From NCBI GenBank assembly GCA_033032175.1, contig CM065320.1, forward strand, positions 14,899,413-14,963,412: a stretch of DNA of 64,000 nt, given 5' to 3'. This DNA is from Saturnia japonica (lineage: Eukaryota; Arthropoda; Insecta; Lepidoptera; Saturniidae). The position numbers and the translations under genes are program-made. Shown one piece after another: positions 1-10,245 of this stretch; within the stretch, counting starts at the first letter, position 1; the number at the start of each line of letters is the position of its first letter. The notes under the pieces were generated by a model that saw nothing but the letters and a program-made list of their open reading frames with translations, had not been told where the DNA came from and did not search any database.

Positions 1-216
1 GACTTCAATAGTATGGGATGTTATGAAATGGAAAAGATTTGGAGAAAAAATTGCTTGTACATTTGATAAGTATTATACGAGTGAACATTTTTCACGGTCG
101 CGACGGTTTCATTTGCGCGGTATTATCGGATTTATACAGAATTCATTTCACGCTAAGTTAAAGTAACTAACACACTCGACATGGATTTCGTAAATCTTTA
201 TTTTAATATAATTTTG

Positions 217-484
217 TATATTAAAGTTTATTTTATTGTTATAAAAAAAATATTGAATTACTAGAGCTGATAGGTGATTTATTTTTATTATCATCAACAG
301 ATTCCTAATGAAAAAGTATTAATTTTAGCTATTTGTTTATGTTTCGCATTGTATATTAAAGTTTATTTTATTGTTTAAAAAAAAAATTGAATTACTAGAA
401 CTGCTAAGTGATTTATTTTTATTATCATCAACAGATTTCTAATGCAAAAGTGTTAATTTTAGCTATTTGTTTACGTTTCTCAAT
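217..484. repeat. Tandem duplication, two units of about 135 bp
   Basis: The unit starting TATATTAAAGTTTATTTTAT at about 217 recurs at about 352, with only a few substitutions and small indels to about 484. Confidence 0.85.
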
Positions 485-1127
485 AGCGGGGAACATAAAC
501 TTTAAAATTGTGTTTGAATCATTAATTTTGATGAATAATTAAATCAAATACGGTGTTGCCAGGAAAAATATCCTTTAAGAAGTAACATTGAATTGTTATT
601 ATTTTATTGGTGTTAGTTGTTGTTTGAGGTCATTACTATTATATTTTAGCTGTTTATCGTATGTGTAATATTATTGCACATGTATGTAAAACGATTAAAA
701 CAAATATTTTAATTTACTTTTCTAAAGTTAACGATGTCCAATAACAATAAATAACATTTACCCGTGGTATCCAGAAGAGCCGTAAAAAAGTTAACATCTT
801 GATTTTATTTAGCATCAAGATTCAAACGTAAATTAGATGATTCCTACATATTTTATAGCTGTTTAGACTCAGTAGTTGTGAATTTTAACTAGTTAATTAG
901 CGATGATATTATACATGAATTATCTTTTTCTTTCATTTAAAATGATAATATAGAGTTGTTGTTTTGGCATTTGCTTAGCCTATTTGTATTTTATTCAAAC
1001 TAACGTTACGATAATATTTCTAAAAGGTAAAAGTTTTCCTTATAGAAATAGGCTAAAGATCGAAAAGAAATGATATAATTAAAAATTTAAAGCAATTTTT
1101 ATAGATTATTCAATTGTTTTTTTTTAA

Positions 1128-1345
1128 ATGATAGTCCGGCAAATTCATTGTACTGACCCTGATGGTAAGCACTGTACAATCCAAACACAACGGCGACCAC
1201 TGTGGGATGGAAATCCATCGGCGGTTGCCGCTACATGCCAGCCTGCATAAATATCTCTTCACATTACGATTGAAGGACGCGATGGCGTAAGAAGGAGGGA
1301 ACATATTGGTGGGAAAATGGTTCCATAACTCCACGGTACGACAAA
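1128..1345. repeat. Dispersed repeat scrap (CTGATGGTAAGC family)
   Basis: The core CTGATGGTAAGC and flanking text resemble 31545-31610 and, inverted, 57440-57480. I know this as a frequent lepidopteran dispersed repeat; class not determined. Confidence 0.4.
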
Positions 1346-1432
1346 CATTGAAGTAGACATTGAGAACTATTTTGTTTAATCACAACGAATCAACTAAATG
1401 GTAAAAGTAAAAAGAAATTTCGTAAAATTTAC

Positions 1433-1583
1433 CAAAATATGAACGCAATGCGTGGCTATGACTCCAACTAACACAGTTCCAATGCATCCTGGTATGAGAC
1501 CAGTGTGTTTGAAGGCAGCTGGCATCGCGAACAGTCCAGATCCGAGCGACGACTTGAGAAGGTGGAAAAACGCACCTAGGGTC
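1433..1583 (-). CDS. Gene B (PAT paralogue), exon 3 (TM1-TM2)
   Basis: A 151-nt exon with peptide HLLKSSLGSGLFAMPAAFKH followed by TGLIPGCIGTVLVGVIATHC and VHIL, the TM1-TM2 signature of PAT transporters. The acceptor is TTTTCCAG and the donor GTAAAT. Length and phases equal gene A exon 3, and about two thirds of residues match. The next exon, which should start with V[RK]-, is not found in 1-1432, so the gene continues beyond the left edge. The protein is predicted to be a second SLC36-type amino-acid transporter. Confidence 0.93.
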
Positions 1584-1721
1584 CTGGAAAATTAACTGAA
1601 AACTGGGTATTTCTTAATAATACAGCCTGTAAATGTTTCACTGCTGGGTAAAGGCTTCCCGAAGTCTTTTCAAGGCAGTCCGAACAATATGATTTTTATA
1701 TTAATCTTCTATAGAATTTAT

Positions 1722-2204
1722 TAACCAAATTAAGTGTCTGTTTGTACTAAATGCATATTAAAGTATATACGACACTTATAAACAAAACACCCATTTTTAA
1801 AACTTTTGTCTATCTGTCTGTTTATTCCGGGTAATCTCCGAAATGGATGGACCGATTTTGATGGGACTTTCACTGATAGATAGCTGATATTATAGAGAGT
1901 AACTTAATCTTTTTATATTAGAAAAAGAATAGGGTTCCGCAGAAATAAAAAAAAACTAGCCATGGTAAATCACATTGGGGCCATTAAATGGCTTACACTG
2001 AGTAAACCATAAGAGATATAGGAAATTAATGTACCACATAATTGTAGACATTAAAAAGATTTACAAAAAAAAGTCTGGGAGAGTATACGTCAATTTTCTA
2101 AGGAACATCCACAATAAGCATTTTTGTCTTTCAAATAGCTGGGACCGGGCAGCAATATTCGCGCATTCTGTAGTCCACGTGAGCGAAGCCACGGGCACAG
2201 TTAG
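1722..2204 (+). mobile_element. Helitron-like non-autonomous element, copy 1
   Basis: Shares AAGTGTCTGTTTGTA, the block around 'GGGTAATCTCCGAAA..GGACCGATTTTGA' and the end GAGCGAAGCCACGGGCACAG with copies at 44575-45069, 45075-45415 (inverted) and 9898-10245. The other copies end in CTAG followed by T, the usual Helitron terminus; here it is mutated to TTAG. Boundaries are approximate on the left. No coding capacity. Confidence 0.6.
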
Positions 2205-2339
2205 TAAATAATAAAATTAAAGTATAAAAGATAAGGCTTTCCACGAAGGTTATGAATTTCAAGATTTGCCAACTAACTGACAAGATTTCGCCGTCTGAAT
2301 TTCAACTCGAGGATTCTGTTCCACCACTTAACATAATAG

Positions 2340-2715
2340 TGTGATCATAATAATCACCATCATCTCAGCCAAGAGAAGTTCACTATTGGACATAGGCCTC
2401 CCTCAATAATCGCCATAATGAGTGGTCCCCGCAACTTTTACCAGGTCGTCGGTCCACCTTGTGACGCGACGGATCTGCCCACGCTGCGTTTTTCGGTACG
2501 TGACCTGGTCGTCACTCGAGAACTCCTTGGCCCAATGCGCCCCGCTCACTGCCACTTAAGTCTAGCAATTCTTACAGCTATATCAGCTAATTCGGTTCTT
2601 ATGCAGATCCTCTTATTACTGATTTAATAACGCAAAGAAATTACGAGCATGGCCCCTTCCATTGCCCTATGACTGACCTCGAGTTTTCCTACGAGGTTCA
2701 TAGTTCGCGACCTCG
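2340..2715 (-). mobile_element. 3' fragment of an RTE-type LINE (ORF2 C-terminus)
   Basis: The plus strand reads 'CATAGGCCTCCCTCAATAAT' and 'CCAGGTCGTCGGTCCACCTTG', the reverse complement of the tail of a very common lepidopteran endonuclease-reverse transcriptase ORF ending with GRPTTRW-type residues. It is heavily mutated and no frame survives. Assignment is from memory of that repeat. Confidence 0.55.
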
Positions 2716-3116
2716 TTTCAGTGTAATAGGATATCAAAAGTGTGTGTAGCATATAATTAGTGATGTACCGGTATTATAAAAAAAAAACAACAATATTTTC
2801 TTTGATTCATTTCAGGATCGTGAACTCGACATACACTTATCCGGATTTGGTTACTTATTGTTTTCATTTTAGAGATTGAAAAATGTTCAAATAAAGTTCG
2901 ACGCTTGTTATATTACGTTCTTACGACAAAGAAAAAAAAAACTCTTTAAAAATGGAAATACTTTCTTAATGTAGGTTTAATAATAGAGTTCCTTTTTTGT
3001 GACCGGTACCTTAAAAAGAATTCATTCCATCAGTGTATAAATGTTTTTCTCCTGATTTTATGGCCCATATACTTCGTGGTTCAACGGGTTCCAACAAGTA
3101 ATTTTTTAATTTTTTT

Positions 3117-3230
3117 ATAGGTTTTGTGTTTGGCCATAATCTTACCTGATCTTAATTAACGATATGCCAAAGATGGTGGCATGCTAAACCTAGTGAGGGT
3201 TGGCTCTCAAGTGGAGCTGCCCGAACAAAC
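3117..3230 (-). mobile_element. SINE, part left of the LINE insertion
   Basis: Matches 29337-29440: 'TTACCTGATCTTAATTAACG', 'CCAAAGATGGTGGCATGCTA' and 'AGTGGAGCTGCCCGAACA'. The other half of the same element resumes at 9026, after the LINE tail. The SINE head (RNA polymerase III box B) is in the right half, so the element is on the minus strand. Confidence 0.7.
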
Positions 3231-3606
3231 TTATGCGTACAACACAATGGCAATGCAATGGCAATGGGCAACACTGCTTGTACAACATCTTGAATCGTTG
3301 CTCTGATAAAAATAAAGTTAAAAGTGGTTTTTGTGCATTACTTTTATTATATTTATGCTAAATAATGAAAAGTGAACACTGATTAGAGATTATTTAATTG
3401 TGAAGTGTAGTAAGGTGCATTAAAATACGTAAGCCAAATATTCAGTATGGGTAGTTTTTGACTGTTGACAGATTACATGTGAAGTGGTTGCTTAATGAGT
3501 AAGGGAATTTGGTAGTTACTTACACAGTTATAAGGACAATATTTGCGTGATGCTTGGTTGTGACATACGTAAATAGCATTTTCATTTGTCATAAAATCAC
3601 TCTGTA

Positions 3607-4643
3607 ATGATGAAGTGTGCCGGGTGTTTGAAAAGAACTGCAAAAGACCAAACAACTATCCAATGCACTGTACATTCATGTAAAAGCCAATTTTGTGCAT
3701 CGTGTATCGATTCATCTTCTATTCCTGTCGTTCGTAAAAAACATGGAGATGTCCTAAATGTTGTGAGGCAGAAAAAAAGAAGGTGATGACAGTCCAGCAA
3801 CTGCAGGTTCTGGATGTAATTCTCAAGATATTACTTATCGGAGAAAACCAGAGACTCAGCTTCTGGATTCTGACTTAAAGGAGTTTACCAATGAAATTCG
3901 GTACCTAACCTCCGAAATAAAATCATTCAAAGCAAAGTTAGAAGAAGTAACAAAGTCGCTTTCATTCTGCCACGAACGCTTAGATGAATTTATGACATCT
4001 ATGGCAACAGTTAATATTCGAATTAAAAATCTGGAAAAAAGGGATAATGAAGTCATCAACCTTAAAGCGGAAATAATACAACTCAAGAATGAAATCAAGG
4101 TTAAAATTCAAAATGAACTGCAAAATGACATAGAAATATTTGGAATACCAGAGAATAGCAGTGAAAACCTACAACATATGGTACAGATTATTGCCAGTAA
4201 ACTAGATGCCAAGTTGGAAGACAACGATATTGATTTTATATCTAGAGTAGGTCCACACAGGCACCCATTAAAACTGCAGAATACAGGGAATAATATGCCT
4301 CGTCCTGTGGTACTGCGCCTTGTTCGTCGAGCTAAGCGAGAACAATTGCTGAAAGCATCTAAAGTACGGCGTAACCTAACAAGTAATGACCTTGACATTC
4401 CGGGTGCACCAACTAAGCTCTTTTTCAATGAAAGACTAACTAAGGAGAACAGAATGTTATTTCGAGATACGAGAGTTAAAGCTAAGCAGTATGGATACTT
4501 ATTCGTTTTGTTGGTGCAAACATGGCATTATATATGTCAGGCAACGGGAGGGTAAAGCAGCACAATGTGTTAGTTCCTACTGCGATTTGGAGCGTATCTT
4601 TGATGCTGAAATTAAAAATGATGTCACAGTTAGGGTGGAATAA
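3607..4643 (+). pseudogene. LINE ORF1 remnant (PHD-like finger, coiled coil, Baculo_FP-like domain)
   Basis: Starts ATGATGAAGTGTGCC with Cys pairs CAGC, CTVHSC and FCASC typical of the PHD-like zinc finger in insect CR1-type ORF1 proteins. The W-x-CP-x-C part (WRCPKCC) is in another frame after an A6 run (about 3736), and the frame shifts again at an A7 run (about 3772). From 3782 to about 4505 the frame is open, with a Lys/Glu-rich coiled coil and a domain containing FGIPE, RPVVLRLVRRAKRE and KLFFNERLTKENR. A third frameshift near 4506 splits the closing motif: after YGYLFV the sequence CKHGIIYVRQREGK is in another frame, ending at TAA 4641-4643. ORF1 proteins bind element RNA as chaperones; this copy cannot. 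Confidence 0.75.
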
Positions 4644-4742
4644 TTTGAATAGTCCTTGTAAAAAAATATTGTGTTACCTTGAGCATGACTCACAATTATT
4701 TATCTTGTATAATCATTACTATTGTTGTAAAATTCTGCAACT

Positions 4743-5530
4743 ACAATGTTCATTTAACTACTTTCGTTTAATAAAACAAATACAACTATGGAATATAAAT
4801 AATATTAAAGTCAATTTTATGATCTGTGTTAAAATGTGTATAATCAATCACTTTGTATGTCCCTTAAGCAGTTATAAAAATTTTAAAATGTTAAATGGGA
4901 TTCATTCATTATTGAGTATACTATATATAGTGATTGTTGGAAATGGCTGTAATATGTATATATGTATTTTCTTATTGTGTTTACAATGTTTATTGATTCT
5001 GCAGGTACTATGTTTGTTTAACTATTTTCTTATAATGAAACATTTACAACCATGGAATATATTTAATAGTAAAGTAAATTTTGTGATCTGTGTTAAAAAG
5101 TGTATTAGCAATCAATTTATATCAATCTTAAGATATTATCTAACATTAAAAATAGTAAATGAGGTTAGTTTAATGTTAGGTATACTATATATTATGATTA
5201 TTAAAAGTAGCTGTAATATTTATATGATAATATGTATGTTTTTATTATGTCTACAGAGTTTATTAGTTCAGCAAGTACAATGCTCATTTAGCTATTTTCC
5301 TATAATGATACTTAGACAACCATGGAATTTAAATGATGGTAAAGTCAATTTAATGGAGTATTTTAGAATGTGTATAGACAGTAAATTTGTATGTCTCATA
5401 AGTGATTATGTAAAATTAAAAATGGTAAATGAGATTTGTTCAATATTAGATATACTATATGTTAAGATTATCAGGGATAGCTGTAATATGTATATATATG
5501 TATGTTCTTACTGTATTTGCAATATTATTA
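4743..5530 (+). repeat. Three tandem units of about 265 bp in the LINE inter-ORF spacer, in an open frame
   Basis: Units begin near 4743, 5007 and 5277; the TTTA landmark is at 4753, 5017 and 5287, giving steps of 264 and 270 bp, both multiples of three. The DNA units have diverged. One frame (4522-5547) stays open through all three for 341 codons and would give a Leu/Ile/Cys/Phe-rich, repeatedly hydrophobic polypeptide with recurring elements such as WNINN/WNIFN/WNLND and ILYI. It overlaps the end of ORF1 in another frame. Differences between units do not look mainly synonymous, so translation is unproven. It may be duplicated untranslated or promoter-like sequence. Confidence 0.7.
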
Positions 5531-5720
5531 TATGTTTGATGTTATAAATGCATATATAGAGCAACTATGTGCTGGTAATAATTATATTATTATTATTTAC
5601 ACTTTATTTACTAACCAATATTTTTGCAACTAGTCACAATGATCATTTTGTTATTATAATAAATGTATATTTAAACCTTATGTTCACACCACTTGATACA
5701 TATAAAATCTATCTTTAAAA

Positions 5721-8673
5721 ATGGCTATAAATGACATAAATGATGAAATAGACTCAATAGAAATAAAATGTCGAACTTTTAAAGAACCAGAAGAATGTAA
5801 GGAAATTTTTAATACAAATTACGGTTTTAAAGTATTGTCTATAAATATAAGAAGTATCAGGAAAAATTTTGATAGCTTTTTTGTTACTCTACAGCGTTTA
5901 GATATAAACTATGATGTTATTGTGTTAACAGAATGTTGGCTTAATGATACAACTATAATACCCCAAATAAGTGGATATTCTTCATATAATACTGAACAAA
6001 ATACCAATCAAAATGGTGGTGTTGTGGTTTATGTAAGTGACAAATGGGGGCCTAGCGTTATTGAACCCTGTATATCGGAAGTAGACTGTTTAGTTATTAA
6101 AATACCAAATCTTATTACTATATTTGGTATTTATCGATCACCCTCATTTTCCGCAGTAGATAATTTTCTATTATCGCTAGAAACACAACTAAATACTTAT
6201 ACAGAAAACCAAACAATTTTAATAACTGGAGATGTTAATATTAATATTAGGGAAAACAGTTATAACTACTCAAGCAATGCAAACAGTCAGGTATATCAAT
6301 GTTTTATGGCCGAATACGGTTTTATACCGGTAATTACAAATCCAACTAGAGGTGTGAATTTCCTAGATCATATTTATGTGAGATCGAATTTTCCATCAAT
6401 TGGAGCAGTATGTAATTCTAATGTAACAGATCATGATATTGTAATGGCCGCATTAAATATAAATGGTCCAAAGCCCAAGAATCAAAAACGGGGAAAAATT
6501 AAAATAGACACTGACGCTGTTTGTAAGGATATTATCGACATAAATTGGGATATCTTAGATACTAATAATGTAAATGAAGCTACTAACACGTTTATGCAAA
6601 TATTAGGGAATACTGTAAGTAAATATACAAAGAAAATAATACTAAGTAAAACCAAATATAATATTAAACCTTGGATCACTCCTGGGTTAATACGCTGTAT
6701 GAGGCATAGAGATAAATTACACTTACGAGCAAGGAGCGATCCTGATAATACAGTTGCACAAGTTATATACAATAGATATCGAACATTTTGTAATAATATT
6801 CTACGGAAACTAAAAAATGAATATAAAAATATAGAACTTGAATCTAATAAAAATAACCCTAAAAAGCTTTGGGTAACTATAAAAAATATCTGCAGTATTA
6901 ATAAAATTAATAAGGATCCTGTGCACCTCTTAAAGCTTAAAAATGCCAATGATAGTCAGCAATCACTAAATATGTGCAATGATCACTTTACATCTGTTGG
7001 AAGTAAGCTTGCTACTAGAATTCTTCATGATATAAATACAGATGAAAAAAGCTTAACAAACTTAGTTAAAATCAATAATACAGCCTCTGAATCCTTCTTC
7101 CTGAGACCAACTGACAACGTAGAAGTAGAGAAACTGATTATTAACCTACAAAATGGTAAAGCACCAGGGATAGATGGGTACACTAACAGTTTAGTTAAAG
7201 CTATACGAAATGCTATTATTCAACCACTCACCATAATCCTTAATTTCAGTCTGGCTATGGGTGTATTTCCTGAAACATGGAAGATAGCGGCTGTTTGTCC
7301 TATACATAAGGGTGGAGCTAAAGATGTACCCGATAACTATCGTCCGATTTCTTTGCTTGGGATATTTTCAAAATTACTTGAAAAAATTGTGAACTATCAA
7401 CTAATACAATATATCGAAAAATTTAAATTAATATCTGACAGACAGTTCGGTTTTCGACGGGGTAAATCAACGGAGGACGCGGTGTTATTGCTAACATCAA
7501 CTGTAGCGAAGAAGCTAGACAAGAGACTGTGTTGTAATGGTGTATTTCTTGATCTGGCAAAGGCCTTTGATACTGTGTCTATTCCTATATTGATAAGAAA
7601 ACTTGAGTGTATGGGAATAAGAGGCATCCCTTTGCAATGGTTCGCAACATACCTTACTGGACGAAGTCAGTGTATTAAAATTGGACAACTTACAAGTGAC
7701 TTACAGAGTGTTTCGTTTGGGGTGCCACAGGGTAGTGTACTTGGACCAACATTATTTATTATTTATTTAAATGACATCCATGAGCTTCAAATCATGAATG
7801 CTGAGATATTTTGTTACGCAGATGATACTGCGATAATCTTTCACGGTACATCTTGGAATGAAGTTCAGAGGTATACAGAAATTGGCATGACTAGGATATA
7901 TTACTGGTTGCAGCGTAATCTTCTTACACTTAATACAAAAAAAAAACAACTTACATAAATTTTCATAAGACATTCGCTTCAGCTCCACCTACACTATCTG
8001 ACATCAGAATACACACATGTGCTAGACTTAATGATTTTTGTGATTGTGACAAATTAAGCAGAAATACACTTATAAAGTACCTAGATGTTCAAATAGACCA
8101 GCGTCTTTCATTCAAGAATCATATAGAAGTACTGGCTCGGCGGTTGAGAAGAGTGGTGGGTGTTATGAGGCAATTATGTTCTGCAGCATGCCTTGCCACC
8201 CTAAAAACCATGCTCTTTGTAAATCTTTGATTTTATACTGCATCACAAGTTGAGGCAGTGCTGCTAAAACTAATATGATAGTAGTCGAAAGAGCCCAGCG
8301 CTCAGTAATCAAAGTCATGCTGCGGAAGCCTTATGGATACCCAACCACAGAGTTGTATAAAGAAAGCCGATTTCTTAGTGTGAGACAATTGTTTATACTG
8401 CAAGTTGCTCTTAGAGAACATAGAAAGGTAGCCGTCTTACCGGAATACAGTGAAATGTCAGGACGTGGTGTATTCCGTGTGAGAGCTCCCTTGGTTGGCA
8501 CGGCCTTTGCGCAAAGGTTTGGCCCGTTCATTGGCCCCTATATTTACAATAACGTACAGAAGCTGTGTTCTATTGGGGACTGTTTGCTTTACGAAGCAAG
8601 AAGGAAAATTATCGGCTGGCTAAGTACCCTGACATATAACACAACTGAGGATGTACTTACAATTCAAAAATAA
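5721..8673 (+). pseudogene. LINE ORF2: APE endonuclease plus reverse transcriptase, frameshifted
   Basis: Open from ATG 5721 to 7958 (745 residues). Endonuclease landmarks, about residues 35-230: SINIRS, TECWL, GDVNIN, TDHDIV. RT landmarks, about residues 470-735: NYRPISLL, GFRRGKSTEDA, LDLAKAFDTV, GVPQGSVLGP and the YADD catalytic box (FCYADDTAII). A run of ten A (7937-7946) shifts the frame; RT thumb sequence continues (HTCARLNDF, KYLDVQIDQRLSFKNH) to a TGA at about 8230, and the C-terminal part resumes in another frame (RAQRSVIKVM, about 8275-8673). In life it nicks target DNA and primes reverse transcription. APE and YADD residues are intact, so decay is recent. Confidence 0.88.
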
Positions 8674-9025
8674 TTTTACATTTTACTTCTCTGATTACTA
8701 AAACTATAAGTAATTTTCCATGATGGTTTTGGCTGTTGCATTTATATTGTGTGTTATTTTATTTATGATTATATGTATGTTGTATGTAATTATGTTTATG
8801 TAGTATAAAATATGTGTCTGTATTGCATACTATATAACGGTATGGTATGTGGTATAATGAATAAGTAATGTGTAATGTAATGATTTGAGATGTTATTATG
8901 AGTAAGTATAATATGGTAACTCGTATGTAAGGTTCCCAAGGCACAGGCATGCCTAGTATGGGCCATTGTTAAAATTTAAGTTGTAATAAATAATAATAAT
9001 AATAAAAAAATTAAAAAAAAAAAAC
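8674..9025 (+). repeat. LINE 3' UTR and A-rich tail
   Basis: AT-rich, with the block GGTTCCCAAGGCACAGGCAT, then (AAT)n from about 8985 and an A-rich tail ending about 9025, as in CR1/Jockey elements that end in short simple repeats. Confidence 0.6.
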
Positions 9026-9160
9026 TTGGGGACAGATTTTCAACTTGAGTGTGGTAGCTAGCCCAGCAGGCATTAGAAGATACCATACCACCATGTCACG
9101 ATGTATTCCTTCACCGAAATTTCAGGCTGTTTACAGTGATTCGTACTCATGTCGATCGAA
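9026..9160 (-). mobile_element. SINE, part right of the LINE insertion
   Basis: Continues the SINE of 3117-3230: 'GGGGACAGATTTTCAACTTG', 'GTGGTAGCTAGCCCAGCAGG' and 'ATACCACCATGTCACGATG' align to 29463-29555. It ends with a degraded box B (GTGATTCGTACTCATG) just before the gene B exon 2 donor at 9172. Confidence 0.7.
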
Positions 9161-9172
9161 TATTATACTTAC

Positions 9173-9292
9173 GACGTCTTGTGAGCAATATTTCGATGTT
9201 CAAATGGATTATAATCGTTGTTTACGTCACACTCCTTTCTGTCAAGCGTGACGGTCGACCGCGTCGTAGATGGAACTGGGTCGCCATTTTCG
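9173..9292 (-). CDS. Gene B (PAT paralogue), exon 2
   Basis: A 120-nt exon hidden because it is not part of any long ORF. The minus strand shows acceptor AGTTTCAG, then one base plus 39 codons, then TC and donor GTAAGT, the same phase pattern as gene A exon 2. The peptide runs from ENGDPVPSTTRSTVTLDRKE to CDVNNDYNPFEHRNIAHKT. NDYNPFEHR is the family's 'DYDPHEHR' N-tail motif. The TC joins the G of the exon at 1583 to make Ser. A SINE remnant lies within about 15 bp of its donor. Cytosolic N-terminal tail of a SLC36-type transporter. Confidence 0.85.
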
Positions 9293-9897
9293 CTGAAACT
9301 GGAAGGTACAAATGATACTATGTGTTATTGTATGTAAGTTAAAATATTACTGTGTATAACAATTAATATGTAATTTAGTGATAAGTATCTTTATTAGTTA
9401 TACTAATAAAATAAGGCTCACTTAGTTATAGTACAAGGCTGAATTTGCAAGTGCATCTTTTTTTCATGGTAATTTTTAATGTTTAATATTATAAAAGCAC
9501 CCACTCAAAGAAGGGTGTGGACCAAGAGTCCGCAGATTTGCGTTTTAGAAAAAAAAAGTTAAAATCTTTCAGGATTTAAGCAGTATAAATGATTTTTATT
9601 GATAGATGTGAATTATGATACCAGATTAAAATTCCAGGTTTTAGTTTTTTTTTTTAAAGTGAAAACTCTAAGGTAGTGCCGCGGTGTTTCTAAAATTGGA
9701 CGCGAATTGAGAGTTAAATTGTATTATTTACATCTTGATCAATACCACCGTCGTTTTGGACTAATGAAACTTTAATATGCTACTATAAAACTGAAGAAAA
9801 CCTTAGAGATAACTGTTAATAATATTTGTGATAGATCGATAAATTTATGAAACCTCGTGGAAGGATACTTCCGTTATTTATGATAATAATAAAATTG

Positions 9898-10245
9898 AAA
9901 TGCATGTTTGTAATGTCAAAATAACAGTTATTAAAACACACATGAAGTGCAAATAACAAAAAAAAACCTTTGAAAGATTTTTGTCTGTTTGTTTTTCTGT
10001 TTGTTCCGACTAATCTCCGAAACTGTTGGACGGTTTTAGATGGTACTTTTTCTAAAAGATAGCTGATGCTATAAAAAGTTTTTTAGGCTAATTTTATTTT
10101 AGAAAATCACTTCTAGTACGCGCAAATAAAATAAATACAGTAGCAGTTTCCAGTACCACGAGAGCTACACGCGCACGTTCATCTTCACCGCCGCGGCATC
10201 GCCGCATGCGAAATTCTACGCAGACAAAGTCACAGACACAGCTAG
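9898..10245 (+). mobile_element. Helitron-like element, copy 2 (diverged, internally shortened)
   Basis: Shares TTTGTAATGTCAAAATAACA, the ATCTCCGAAACTGTTGGAC block and the end ACAGCTAGT with 44575-45069. CTAG at 10242-10245 is followed by T/A-rich DNA. Confidence 0.55.

Larger units (their letters stand above)
1..1432. other. Gene B intron 3 (left part): AT-rich, tandem duplication and repeat scrap
   Basis: No coding sequence recognised. Contains a 135-bp tandem duplication (217-484) and a repeat scrap at about 1128-1345 with the 'CTGATGGTAAGC' core, which also occurs at 31572. The remainder is unremarkable AT-rich DNA. Confidence 0.6.
3230..9025 (+). mobile_element. CR1/Jockey-type LINE, nearly full length, inactive
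   Basis: Architecture 5' to 3': PHD-like finger plus coiled-coil plus Baculo_FP-like ORF1 remnant (3607-4643), a 1.1-kb AT-rich spacer with three tandem units, ORF2 with APE endonuclease and reverse transcriptase (5721-8673), a 3' UTR with AATAAT repeats and an A-rich tail (8976-9025). It interrupts a SINE, and AAACTT occurs at both junctions as a possible short target duplication. Several frameshifts make it dead. Clade placement (CR1 versus other Jockey-superfamily clades) is not certain. Confidence 0.8.
1584..9172. other. Gene B intron 2
   Basis: 7.6-kb intron, almost entirely mobile DNA: Helitron-like element, RTE scrap, and a SINE split by a CR1/Jockey-type LINE. About 2720-3115 is AT-rich DNA without recognised content. 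Confidence 0.7.

Noticed and set aside
4522..5547. A normal host or LINE protein-coding gene
   Set aside because: Repeat units differ at replacement sites as much as silent ones, and the frame overlaps the ORF1 end; reported as a finding rather than a gene.
9045..9251. 68-codon plus-strand ORF
   Set aside because: It overlaps the SINE remnant and the minus-strand transporter exon; a shadow frame.
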